A stretch of DNA of 5,639 nt from Deltaproteobacteria bacterium (GCA_016194795.1 JACQAX010000156.1:1-5639), one strand, 5' to 3'. Shown: positions 1 to 5,639, numbered from the stretch's first letter. Numbers and translations are program-made. The notes: a model not told the origin generated them from the letters alone.

Positions 1-811
1 CGATCGCGCGCGCGAAGTCGACGCGCGCGAGCTGCGTGGCGCCGGCGACGTTGTAGATGCCCCGCGAGCCGCGCGCCAGCAGCTCGACCGTCGCCTTCGC
101 GAGCTGCCGCGCCCAGACCGGATTGGCCAGCTGGTCGCTCGGAACGCGCGTCGGCTTTCCCTCGCCCCAGAGCGCGAGCATCTGCATGAGAAAATTCTTC
201 GAGCCCGGCAGGTAGTCGTAGACGCCGGTCGTTCGCAGGATCAGCGAGTCGGGCGCATGCCGCTCGAGCCACTCCTCGACGAACGCCTTCGAGCGGCCGT
301 AGGCGCTGACGGGGCTTCGCGGCGAAGTCTCGGGATAGAAGCCGCGCTCGCCGTCGAAGACGTAGTCGGTGCTGTAAAACGCGATGCGCGCGCCGAACCC
401 GTCGCGCGCCCATTTCATCACGGCGGCCGTATTGCGCTCGTTGACGCGCTCGCAGCGCGCCGGATCGGTCTCGCAGGCGTCGACGTTGGTGAACGCCGCC
501 GCGAAGACGAGCGCCGTGCGTCGCCCGCGCGCCAGCGCGGAGGCCATGGCGGCGAGCTGCCGCTCGACCTCGGGCGTCTCGCTCTCCAGATCGAGCGCGG
601 CCCATTTCACGCGCGCGCCCCATCTCAGCGCGTCGGCGGCGATCGTCGTCGCCAGCGGGCCCGCAGGCGCCCCGGTGCCGCCGATGGCGCGCGAGGTCGC
701 CACGATCGCCAGGCCCTCGTGCTCCAGCAGCAGCTCGAGCACGCGATGCCCTACCTGTCCCGTGCCACCGACCACCACCACCTGTTCGAAGGGCAGAGTT
801 ATCTTTTCCAC
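1..811 (-). CDS. RmlD-like NAD(P)-dependent sugar-nucleotide reductase (SDR family), partial at 3' end
   Basis: Minus-strand reading from a GTG at 811 stays open for 270 codons to the left edge, so the C-terminus is missing. It is an extended short-chain dehydrogenase/reductase of the dTDP-4-dehydrorhamnose reductase type, which carries out the last reduction in dTDP-L-rhamnose synthesis in the cytoplasm. Visible motifs: a Rossmann nucleotide-binding loop GGTGQVG at residues 15-21 after a run of valines; AAAFTNVDACE, matching the RmlD 'AAYTxVDxAE' region; STDYVFDG near 146-153, the RmlD signature with the catalytic Ser/Thr; YGRSK at 171-175, the catalytic Tyr-x-x-x-Lys; then LRTTGVYD and SDQLANPVW, matching the RmlD 'DQxGxPT' substrate region. 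The family is usually about 290-300 residues, so perhaps 20-40 are missing. The GTG start is chosen because AGGGA lies 8 nt upstream and no ATG is in frame nearby. It is divergent from the TPR gene. The exact substrate (rhamnose precursor or another 4-keto sugar) is not proven, so no symbol is given. Confidence 0.88.
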   Translation of the reverse strand, partial: MEKITLPFEQVVVVGGTGQVGHRVLELLLEHEGLAIVATSRAIGGTGAPAGPLATTIAADALRWGARVKWAALDLESETPEVERQLAAMASALARGRRTALVFAAAFTNVDACETDPARCERVNERNTAAVMKWARDGFGARIAFYSTDYVFDGERGFYPETSPRSPVSAYGRSKAFVEEWLERHAPDSLILRTTGVYDYLPGSKNFLMQMLALWGEGKPTRVPSDQLANPVWARQLAKATVELLARGSRGIYNVAGATQLARVDFARAI

Positions 812-850
812 GATGTCTTTCCCTGGTACTTTGATTTTCGAGGCAAAACC
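812..850. promoter_or_regulatory. Compact divergent gap between RmlD-like and TPR genes
   Basis: These 39 bp separate two divergently read start codons (GTG at 811 on minus, ATG at 851 on plus). They carry a ribosome binding site for each: GAGG at 840-843, 7 nt before the plus ATG, and AGGGA on the minus strand (TCCCT at 820-824), 8 nt before the GTG. I could not find a convincing sigma-70 -35/-10 pair on either strand inside the gap. At least one promoter therefore probably lies within the opposite gene. The ribosome binding sites are the firm part of this entry; promoter activity is inferred from the gene arrangement. Confidence 0.45.
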
Positions 851-1279
851 ATGGGAAAGCAAACCGGCAGATTCTCGCTCGCAAGCCTGGGACGCCAGTA
901 CCGGGCTCCGCTCGCCGCGCTCGCGCTCGCGGGCGCGCTGCTCGCGCTCGACCACCGCGTCCGCTCCGGCGACGGCGACGCGTACGGCCTCGGAAACCGC
1001 GAGCTCGAGGCCGGTCGTTTCGAGTCCGCCGTGCGTGCGTACAGCGCGGCGCTGCGCGCGAATCCGGCAGACTCTGCCGCGCGCCTCGGACTGGGACGCG
1101 CCTACCAGGCGCTCGGCTGGGCGGAGGAAGCGCTCAAAGAGTACGAGATGTCGGCGACGCGCGCGCAGGAGACGCTCAAGCAATCTTATCTGAGCCTCTC
1201 GGCGCTGTCCGAGAAGCTGGGAAACCGGGAAGAGGCCAAGCGCTACGCGCGGGCGGCGCAAGAGCTCAGGCCTCAGTAA
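851..1279 (+). CDS. Small membrane-anchored tetratricopeptide repeat (TPR) protein
   Basis: A 142-residue protein. After a basic N-terminus (K3, R7, R15, R18) comes one hydrophobic Ala/Leu-rich stretch at about residues 19-33, which looks like a membrane anchor or uncleaved signal and would place the rest in the periplasm. Residues 44-142 form about three TPR units: AYGLGNRELEAGRFESAVRAY onward to NP at 71-72; ARLGLGRAYQALGWAEEALKEYE at 77-99; and SYLSLSALSEKLGNREEAKRYARAAQ at 112-137. The G-x-(F/W/R)-x-x-A spacing is typical. TPRs are protein-binding scaffolds, so no enzymatic role is expected. The ATG at 851 is chosen because GAGG sits 7 nt upstream and the anchor follows at once. The frame is open further upstream to 257, but that part is antisense to the RmlD-like gene and reads as Arg/Ala-rich noise. 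It ends 9 nt before the convergent XRE gene. A role in polysaccharide assembly or export is suggested only by context. Confidence 0.82.
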   Translation: MGKQTGRFSLASLGRQYRAPLAALALAGALLALDHRVRSGDGDAYGLGNRELEAGRFESAVRAYSAALRANPADSAARLGLGRAYQALGWAEEALKEYEMSATRAQETLKQSYLSLSALSEKLGNREEAKRYARAAQELRPQ

Positions 1280-1281
1280 GG

Positions 1282-1303
1282 AAGCTTCTCAATCGAGAAG
1301 CTT
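1282..1303. terminator. Perfect inverted repeat at convergent gene ends, possible bidirectional terminator
   Basis: AAGCTTCTC (1282-1290) and GAGAAGCTT (1295-1303) are exact 9-bp reverse complements around a 4-nt loop (AATC). The repeat starts 3 nt after the TPR stop codon and covers the stop and last codons of the XRE gene, exactly where two convergent genes meet. It would form a hairpin in both transcripts. Neither side has a real U-tract (plus side GCGAACGG, minus side CCTTAC), so it is not a textbook intrinsic terminator. It may act as a weak bidirectional terminator or as a 3'-end stabiliser. Confidence 0.55.
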
Positions 1304-1675
1304 GCGAACGGCTTTCTTGAGCTGCGAGCGCTCGTTGGTCTTCGCTTCGCGGAAACGGTCGGCGAGCGAGCTGAGCAGCGAGAAGTCTTCCTGCGAATGC
1401 TCAGGCCCGAGCACGATCGAGCGCGCCTGGACGCCGGCAGCCTTCGAAACGCGTTCCTGCATCTCGCGCATGACGACGTTCACGATCTCGCCCTTTCTGA
1501 TGCCGAGGATGTCGGCGAGCTTCTTGATCTTCGCGCGCGGGAGGGGAGAAACGCCGCGCTCGATGTTGCTGATCGACTGCGCCGTCTTGAGGCTGAGCAA
1601 CCGAGCGACATCGGCCTGGCTGAGGCCTTTTTTCTCACGGAGCTGCTTGATGAATGATCCGACGTGTTTGCCCAT
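1289..1675 (-). CDS. XRE-family helix-turn-helix transcriptional regulator
   Basis: A 128-residue protein. Residues 5-65 are a Cro/C1 (XRE) type DNA-binding domain: FIKQLREKKGLSQADVARLL gives helices 1 and 2, SISNIERGVSPLP is the recognition helix and following turn, and KIKKLADILGIRKGEIVN completes the five-helix fold. The remaining 60 or so residues (66-128) are charged and probably helical, ending in LKKAVRKLLD. They do not match a sensor or enzyme domain I know and may serve dimerisation. The frame is open upstream to 1783, but the ATG at 1675 is preferred because the protein then begins directly at the HTH, and because a promoter sits at 1685-1714, inside the longer reading. There is no clear Shine-Dalgarno before this ATG. 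It lies 76 bp downstream of the GT9 gene on the same strand and is convergent with the TPR gene. It probably regulates itself and perhaps the neighbouring sugar genes; that is inference. Confidence 0.88.
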   Translation of the reverse strand: MGKHVGSFIKQLREKKGLSQADVARLLSLKTAQSISNIERGVSPLPRAKIKKLADILGIRKGEIVNVVMREMQERVSKAAGVQARSIVLGPEHSQEDFSLLSSLADRFREAKTNERSQLKKAVRKLLD

Positions 1676-1684
1676 AGACCAGTC

Positions 1685-1714
1685 GGTATAACACCGTTTT
1701 CCGGAAAGGCGCAA
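1685..1714 (-). promoter_or_regulatory. Candidate sigma-70-type promoter of the XRE regulator, with a palindrome in its spacer
   Basis: On the minus strand TTGCGC (1709-1714) and TATACC (1685-1690) are separated by 18 bp, with TG one base before the -10 (extended -10 style). Each hexamer matches 4 of 6 consensus positions. The -10 ends 9 nt before the ATG at 1675, so transcription would start within a few bases of the start codon. This gives a very short leader or a leaderless mRNA, in keeping with the lack of a ribosome binding site. The spacer contains the perfect 10-bp palindrome TTTCCGGAAA (1698-1707), well placed as an operator for repression. Confidence 0.45.
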
Positions 1715-1720
1715 GCCGTT

Positions 1721-1740
1721 ACAAATTTTATATATTTGAT
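1721..1740. promoter_or_regulatory. AT-only patch upstream of the XRE promoter, possible UP element
   Basis: This is a nearly pure A/T stretch in otherwise high-GC DNA. CAAAT (1722-1726) and ATTTG (1734-1738) form an imperfect dyad around TTTATAT. It lies 7 bp or so upstream of the candidate -35 of the XRE gene, the usual place for an UP element that binds the RNA polymerase alpha subunit. It could also be an operator half-site pair or simply an easily melted spacer. Together with 1676-1751 it makes up the 76-bp gap between GT9 and the XRE gene. I see no strong intrinsic terminator in this gap, so readthrough from GT9 into the XRE gene is possible. Confidence 0.3.
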
Positions 1741-1751
1741 TGGTCCGGAAT

Positions 1752-2927
1752 TCAGGCCGGGCTCGTCGGTCCCGAGCGCCCACCGTCGGAGAGCACCTCG
1801 ACGACGCTGCGATACACCTGGGAAGGCGTCAAATCTTTCATGCATCTCATCCAATCCGGCTGGTCACACTCGTTTTTGTAACAAGGCGCACAAGCCGGTC
1901 GACCGACGAGCTTGCGGCCCAGCCCGTAGAGATCGACCTCCTGCTCGCAGGTCGAGCCGAAGAGAACCACGGTCGGCGTCTCCGTCGCCAGCGCGAGATG
2001 CATCGCCAAGGTGTCGCCGGTGACGACCAGGTCGCACTGCTCGAGAAGACCCGCGAACTGGCGGATCCCGAAACCGCAGCCCGGATAGTGCGCCACGCCC
2101 TTGAGCTTGGAGGCCAGGCGCTTGTTGCGAGCGTCTTCGTCCTCGCCTCCCAGCAGGAGAATCCTCGCCTTGCTCTTCTTTTTGAGCTGGCGGGCGAGCT
2201 CCAGGAAATACTCCTCGAGCCACTGCTTCGTGCGAAAAACCCGACCGGCGCCCGTGTTGAGGCCGATGATCGGCGGGCGCACGACGCCTTTTTTGGATTC
2301 CCAGCGCAGCCGCTTCAGGATGAAGCGCGCGGCCTCGCGGTCCGGCTCGGTGAGCGTGAAGTCGTAGGGGTCCATCGGCCGCGGGATCGCGAGCTCGGAG
2401 CACTGGTAGGTCACTTCCTGGTAGCTCTTGTCGTTCTTGTTGAACTTGAGGTCGTCGGACATGCCAAGGTCGAAGCAGTATTCCGACGCGGCGTTGATCG
2501 GCGCCATCTGGCCCTGGGGGTTCATGTGGAAGCCGAACTTCTTCTTCGCCTTGATGAGAGTCGCGAGACCGATGGCCGCGTCCTCCTTGTCGTAGCAATG
2601 CATCTCGTCGAACTCCTCGGCGAGCAGGCGCAGGACGCCGCCGCCATCGGGCTGGTCGACGTAGACGAGGCGGTTGATGCGCGGGCAGGTGTCGAGCATG
2701 TCCTTGGCGTTGCGCTTGGTGACCCAGGTGATGTGCGCGCGAGGATACTTGCGCCGGAAAGCGTAGAGCACCGGCGTCGTGCGCATGACGTCGCCAAGGG
2801 CGCCGAGCTTCACGATGACGATCTTGCGTTCCCACGGCTCGTACTCGTCGCAGCGATCACAGGTTTTTTTGGCGACGCAGGGCTTGTACCCGCGAAATTT
2901 GATGCAGTCGAAATTGTACTTGGCCAT
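1752..2927 (-). CDS. Glycosyltransferase family 9 (ADP-heptose:LPS heptosyltransferase-like) with two cysteine clusters
   Basis: A 391-residue protein of the GT-B fold, family GT9 (WaaC/WaaF relatives), which transfers heptose from ADP-heptose to lipopolysaccharide core in the cytoplasm. N-terminal domain: VIVKLGALGDVMRTTPVLYA at 37-56 is the GT9 signature, with D46 at the position of the catalytic base, followed by RRKYPRAHITWVTK. C-terminal domain: GLNTGAGRVFRTKQW at 222-236, the strand LLLGGEDEDARN at 257-268, and the donor-binding GDTLAMHLALATETPTVVLFG at 304-324. The C-terminus has C346, C349, C354 and C362 (CAPCYKNEC then MRCMKDLTP), a pattern seen in a GT9 subgroup. Before the catalytic domain is a 34-residue extension with C8, C17, C23 and C26 (FRGYKPC and CDRC), zinc-ribbon-like. 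The ATG at 2927 is chosen because this extension begins there; the longer frame reading upstream is antisense to the GT2 gene. No clear Shine-Dalgarno precedes it. Family membership is firm; the sugar and acceptor are inferred. Confidence 0.9.
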   Translation of the reverse strand: MAKYNFDCIKFRGYKPCVAKKTCDRCDEYEPWERKIVIVKLGALGDVMRTTPVLYAFRRKYPRAHITWVTKRNAKDMLDTCPRINRLVYVDQPDGGGVLRLLAEEFDEMHCYDKEDAAIGLATLIKAKKKFGFHMNPQGQMAPINAASEYCFDLGMSDDLKFNKNDKSYQEVTYQCSELAIPRPMDPYDFTLTEPDREAARFILKRLRWESKKGVVRPPIIGLNTGAGRVFRTKQWLEEYFLELARQLKKKSKARILLLGGEDEDARNKRLASKLKGVAHYPGCGFGIRQFAGLLEQCDLVVTGDTLAMHLALATETPTVVLFGSTCEQEVDLYGLGRKLVGRPACAPCYKNECDQPDWMRCMKDLTPSQVYRSVVEVLSDGGRSGPTSPA

Positions 2928-2964
2928 GCAATAAATTAATGTTTGATGGAGCTTATAGGACTCT
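2928..2964. promoter_or_regulatory. Divergent 37-bp promoter gap between GT9 and GT2 operon
   Basis: This AT-rich gap separates the GT9 ATG (2927, minus) from the GT2 ATG (2965, plus). For the minus gene a candidate -10 TATAAG (2952-2957) has ATGACA (minus strand of 2973-2978, inside the GT2 start) as a -35, but the spacer is only 15 bp. For the plus gene AGGA at 2957-2960 is a ribosome binding site with a short 4-nt spacing. The AT patch AATAAATTAAT (2930-2940) is where a plus-strand -10 would be expected, though no good pair was found. Promoter function is inferred mainly from the divergent layout, which implies shared or mutually exclusive control. Confidence 0.4.
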
Positions 2965-3702
2965 ATGAAGACTGTCATCATGATTCCCACGTACAATGAG
3001 AAGGACAACATCGGCCGCCTGATCGCCGACATCCTGGCTCTTCGCGTGGACGGGCATGAGCTGCACGCGCTGGTCGTCGACGACAACTCTCCGGACGGCA
3101 CGAGCCCGCTCGTCGAGGCGATCGCGGCCAAGGAGCCGCGGGTCCATCTGCTGACCCGCAAAACCGAGCGTGGGCGCGGCTCGGCGGGAATCGCCGGCTT
3201 CAAGAAGGCACTGGAGCTCGGCGCGGATTTCGCCGTCGAGATGGACGCCGACTTCTCGCACGACCCGAAATATCTCCCCGCGCTCATCAAGACCTGCGAG
3301 CGCGAGGCCGACGTCGTGCTGGGCAGCCGCTTCGTCAAGGGTGGCTCGGACGACGACCGCGGGCCGTACCGCCAGCTCGTGACCAAAGCCGCCGGAATCT
3401 ACGTGCGCACGCTGCTGAGCCTGAAAGTGAACGACGTCTCGAGTGGCTACCGCTGCTTTCGTCGCTCGGCGCTCAAGAGCATCGATCTCGACCACCTCAT
3501 CTCGACCGGTCCTTCGATCGTGACCGAGATCCTCTACAAGTGCTCGGTGAAGGGGATGCGCATCGCCGAGGTGCCGATCGTGTTCATCGACCGGCGCCTG
3601 GGCGAAACGAAGCTCAACGTCGTCACGCTCGTGAAGACGCTCCTCATGGTCGCCCGCTTCCGCGCGAGCAAGACGCGTTACCTGCATGAGCAAACTGGCT
3701 AA
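2965..3702 (+). CDS. Glycosyltransferase family 2, polyprenyl-phosphate mannose/glucose synthase-like (DPM1 type)
   Basis: A 245-residue GT-A enzyme resembling dolichyl-phosphate mannosyltransferase (DPM1). That family moves mannose or a similar sugar from a GDP or UDP donor to a polyprenyl phosphate at the cytoplasmic face of the membrane. Motifs in order: MIPTYNEKDNI at 6-16, with the nucleotide-binding start of the fold; VVDDNSPDGT at 37-46, characteristic of DPM1; RGRGSAGIAGFKKAL at 69-83; the metal-binding DADFSHDP at 94-101 (D94, D96); VLGSRFVKGG at 118-127; VSSGYRCFRRSAL at 158-170; and RRLGETKLN at 210-218, equivalent to the DPM1 R..G.SK. It ends soon after this, so it is the short soluble form without C-terminal membrane helices, like single-domain DPM1. 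AGGA lies 4 nt before the ATG. Its stop lies 17 nt inside the next gene, so the two form an operon and are probably translationally coupled. The sugar carried cannot be read from the sequence. Confidence 0.9.
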   Translation: MKTVIMIPTYNEKDNIGRLIADILALRVDGHELHALVVDDNSPDGTSPLVEAIAAKEPRVHLLTRKTERGRGSAGIAGFKKALELGADFAVEMDADFSHDPKYLPALIKTCEREADVVLGSRFVKGGSDDDRGPYRQLVTKAAGIYVRTLLSLKVNDVSSGYRCFRRSALKSIDLDHLISTGPSIVTEILYKCSVKGMRIAEVPIVFIDRRLGETKLNVVTLVKTLLMVARFRASKTRYLHEQTG

Positions 3703-5639
3703 GCACGGCCACCGCTACGCCCTGGCGGCCATCAGCCTGCTGGTGCTCTACTGGTTCTTTCCCGAGATCGAGCTTGCCAGCATCTTCTACAACGACGGTG
3801 TCAGCCACGGCGCGATCATCAAGGGGATCGACCAGGCCTGGCGCAACGGCGGCAACATCACCGACTTCTGGATGGACTACATCAACTTCGGGCACGCGAT
3901 GCTCCGGTCCTACCAGTTCCTCTTCCACCTGACGATCTGGCTGCTGAGCAAGACGATCTTCGCGTGGATGAGCTTCGAGCGCTGCTTCAACGTGTGCATC
4001 ACGCTCATCGCGATGGCGATGCCGATCTGCTTCTACAAAGGCTGCCGCCTGCTCGGGATGCGCCGGCTCGAGTCGGTGCTCGCGGCGTGCGCCGTGGTGC
4101 TGCTGCACGAGCGCGAGGGCTACGGCCTCGGGCTCACGAACTTCACGTACTCGGGCTACGGCACGTACAACCAGCTCTTCGCCATGCTCTTCTTCCCGTT
4201 CACGATCGCCTACGCCCACCGCATGCTGCGCACGGGCAAGGGCGCGCTGGCCGCGTCGCTCGCGTTCTCGGCGACGTTCATGAGCCACATCCTCACCGGC
4301 TACTTCGCGTGCATGTGGATCCTCATCGACGCCCTGGTCCTCGTGGCGAGCGAGCGCGGGCGCCTCAAGTGGATACCTCTGCTCGCGGAGTCGGCGAAGT
4401 TCGTCGCGCTCGTGCTCCTCTGGACGGGCCACTGGGTGATCCCCATGGCCCAGGACAGCGTGCTCCAGCACAAGAGCGAGTTCGAGGCCGGCTGGAAGTG
4501 GACCGGCCACGGCGCCGAAGAGGTGCTCACCGAGCTCTTCAGCGGCAACATCATGGACGCCGACCGCATTCCCGTGCTGACGATCTTTTCCACGATCGCG
4601 GTGCTGTTTTGCGCATGGTCGGCGCTGCGCCGCCTCCTGCCGCGGCGACGCGGGCAGCCGGCCGAAGCGGCGGCCGGCGACGCCCTGCTCAGAGGGGGCC
4701 TCGCGATCCAGGCCGTGCTGTGGGTGCTGCTCACTTTCGGTCCCGAGACCTGGGGTGGCGTGCTTTCGATTCTCCCGTTCTCGGGCACGCTGCACTGGCA
4801 TCGTTTCGAGGCCGGGGTCCAGATCGCCTTCGTCATGTGCCTGGCGCTCGCGCTCGGCGCGCTGATCAGGCGCCTCGACCTGCGCGACAACCAGCTGCAC
4901 CTCGGCGTGCTCGGCGCCGTGGCGACCGGGATGCTCGTGCCCTGCATCGTCGAGCGCCAGAATTACTTCTGGCACACGAACTACTACTGGGAAAAGGACA
5001 CCAAGACGGCGTGGGAGAAAGACACCAACCACTACAAGGCCGCGCTGGAGTTCGCGCTCTCGCATCCCGATGCGCGCTACCAGGCCGGAGACCCGTGGAC
5101 GTGGGGCAACAGCCTGAAAATCTCGGACACGATCCCGTTCTATGCGCTGCTCGTGCAGAACAACGTCGAGACGATCGGCGCGATCCACCACCACCAGAAC
5201 CACACCGAGGTGCTCGCCTTCAAGGCCGACGTGAAGAACCGGGTCCACGACGAGCTGATGAACGTGCGCTACGTGGCGCTGCCGAGCAACGTCGAGGCGC
5301 CCGCGGGCTGGCAGAAGGCGCTCGCGACGACGAACTCCGTGCTCTACGACAACAAGAACACGACCGGCTTCTTCGCCGTGGGCCGCGACCTCGGCGGCGA
5401 GCCGGGCTGCGCCGACAACGAGCAGATCAGCATGGCCGTCCCCTACTATCTCGGCACGAGCCTTCCCGGCGCCCACGTCTACCCGGCGATCGTCTTCGCC
5501 AAGAGCTGCGAAGGCCGCAAGCCTCTCGTAAGCGACCAGATCGCGCGCGCCGAGGAGACCAAGGGGTTCAAGCCGGTCCCGGGACGCGTGCTCGAGTCGC
5601 GCAAGGAGGCGGGCCCGGGCAGCGACGTCCACTCCGCGA
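3686..5639 (+). CDS. Large polytopic membrane protein, possible GT-C-type glycosyltransferase, partial at 3' end
   Basis: An ATG at 3686 opens a plus-strand frame with no stop for 651 codons to the right edge. About ten or eleven hydrophobic segments are visible: roughly 11-25, 76-95, 103-117, 130-141, 162-178, 187-221 (possibly two), 239-254, 297-312, 339-353, 379-396 and 406-422. A hydrophilic domain follows from about 426 with HHHQNH at 501-506. Between segments 1 and 2 is a loop with E27, E29, D37 and D64 and the stretch NFGHAMLRSYQFLFHL, like the 'GxPlfxYYxPl' region of GT-C and YfhO-like proteins. SHILTGY at 200-206 resembles a motif I associate with the 6-pyruvoyl-tetrahydropterin-synthase-related membrane family. 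GT-C enzymes use polyprenyl-phosphate sugars, and the gene overlaps a synthase for such donors, so a matched transferase is a reasonable inference. No Shine-Dalgarno is seen; coupling to the upstream stop probably sets the start. Exact family and activity are not established. Confidence 0.8.
   Translation, partial: MSKLAKHGHRYALAAISLLVLYWFFPEIELASIFYNDGVSHGAIIKGIDQAWRNGGNITDFWMDYINFGHAMLRSYQFLFHLTIWLLSKTIFAWMSFERCFNVCITLIAMAMPICFYKGCRLLGMRRLESVLAACAVVLLHEREGYGLGLTNFTYSGYGTYNQLFAMLFFPFTIAYAHRMLRTGKGALAASLAFSATFMSHILTGYFACMWILIDALVLVASERGRLKWIPLLAESAKFVALVLLWTGHWVIPMAQDSVLQHKSEFEAGWKWTGHGAEEVLTELFSGNIMDADRIPVLTIFSTIAVLFCAWSALRRLLPRRRGQPAEAAAGDALLRGGLAIQAVLWVLLTFGPETWGGVLSILPFSGTLHWHRFEAGVQIAFVMCLALALGALIRRLDLRDNQLHLGVLGAVATGMLVPCIVERQNYFWHTNYYWEKDTKTAWEKDTNHYKAALEFALSHPDARYQAGDPWTWGNSLKISDTIPFYALLVQNNVETIGAIHHHQNHTEVLAFKADVKNRVHDELMNVRYVALPSNVEAPAGWQKALATTNSVLYDNKNTTGFFAVGRDLGGEPGCADNEQISMAVPYYLGTSLPGAHVYPAIVFAKSCEGRKPLVSDQIARAEETKGFKPVPGRVLESRKEAGPGSDVHSA

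Noticed and set aside
1..40. CG-alternating stretch with several CGCGCG runs, possible repeat
   Set aside because: It translates smoothly as part of the RmlD-like protein and reflects high-GC codon use, not a repeat array.
257..850. Upstream in-frame extension of the TPR gene, and the overlapping plus-strand frame 384-1193
   Set aside because: Both are antisense to the RmlD-like gene, whose motifs are clear, and the translations are low-complexity Arg/Ala/Ser. The TPR protein has a good ribosome binding site at 840-843 before its own ATG.
1676..1783. N-terminal extension of the XRE protein to an ATG at 1783
   Set aside because: It would overlap the 3' end of GT9 and run through the AT-rich gap and candidate promoter. 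Its residues show no domain, and the HTH begins right after the ATG at 1675.
1740..2939. Plus-strand open frame of 399 codons opposite GT9
   Set aside because: The minus strand carries the full GT9 signature set. The plus-strand product is a typical antisense shadow with no recognisable motif.
830..2947. The hexamer TTTGAT in three intergenic gaps (830-835, 1735-1740, 2942-2947) as a shared operator
   Set aside because: It is short and AT-rich, its distance from the start codons varies (about 15 to 60 nt), and flanking bases differ. Chance in AT-rich gaps explains it.
2953..3693. Minus-strand open frame of 246 codons opposite GT2, and the in-frame extension of GT9 up to 3386
   Set aside because: Both are antisense to the DPM1-like gene with its PTYNE, DDNSPDGT and DAD motifs. 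The GT9 protein has a sensible start at 2927.
3644..5632. Minus-strand open frame of 662 codons opposite the membrane-protein gene
   Set aside because: Its product is a monotonous Arg/Glu/Val/Ala/His-rich string with no domain. The plus strand of the same DNA encodes a coherent membrane protein with helices and a coupled start. Strong G/C at third codon positions removes stop codons from the opposite frame.

Overview
The window is high-GC bacterial DNA packed with genes for building a surface polysaccharide or glycolipid. It holds a dTDP-4-dehydrorhamnose reductase (RmlD)-like enzyme, a family 9 glycosyltransferase of the heptosyltransferase type, a DPM1-like family 2 glycosyltransferase, and a large polytopic membrane protein that may be a GT-C-type transferase. 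This suggests a Gram-negative bacterium, possibly of the deltaproteobacterial or a related poorly cultured lineage. That assignment rests on gene content and style only, and the taxon cannot be fixed from the sequence.

Layout, left to right: an RmlD-like reductase on the minus strand, whose 3' end is cut by the left edge (1-811); a 39-bp divergent gap; a small membrane-anchored TPR protein on the plus strand (851-1279); a perfect inverted repeat at the convergent gene ends (1282-1303); an XRE-type DNA-binding protein on the minus strand (1289-1675) with a recognisable promoter and a palindrome inside the promoter spacer (1685-1714); a GT9 glycosyltransferase on the minus strand (1752-2927) with two cysteine clusters; a 37-bp divergent gap; then a plus-strand operon of a GT2 polyprenyl-phosphate-sugar synthase-like enzyme (2965-3702) and, overlapping it by 17 nt, a polytopic membrane protein that runs off the right edge (3686-5639).

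A working model, which is inference: the GT2 enzyme loads a sugar onto a polyprenyl phosphate at the cytoplasmic face. The membrane protein encoded immediately after it uses that lipid-linked sugar on the other side of the membrane. The GT9 enzyme adds a sugar (heptose-like) to a core or O-chain acceptor in the cytoplasm. The RmlD-like reductase makes an activated deoxysugar. The XRE protein may control the cluster, and the TPR protein may be an assembly or scaffolding factor. All six coding regions appear intact inside the window. I found no tRNA, rRNA, CRISPR array, insertion sequence or phage gene. The most unusual points are the paired cysteine clusters of the GT9 enzyme, the coupled GT2/membrane-protein pair, and the very compact regulatory gaps.
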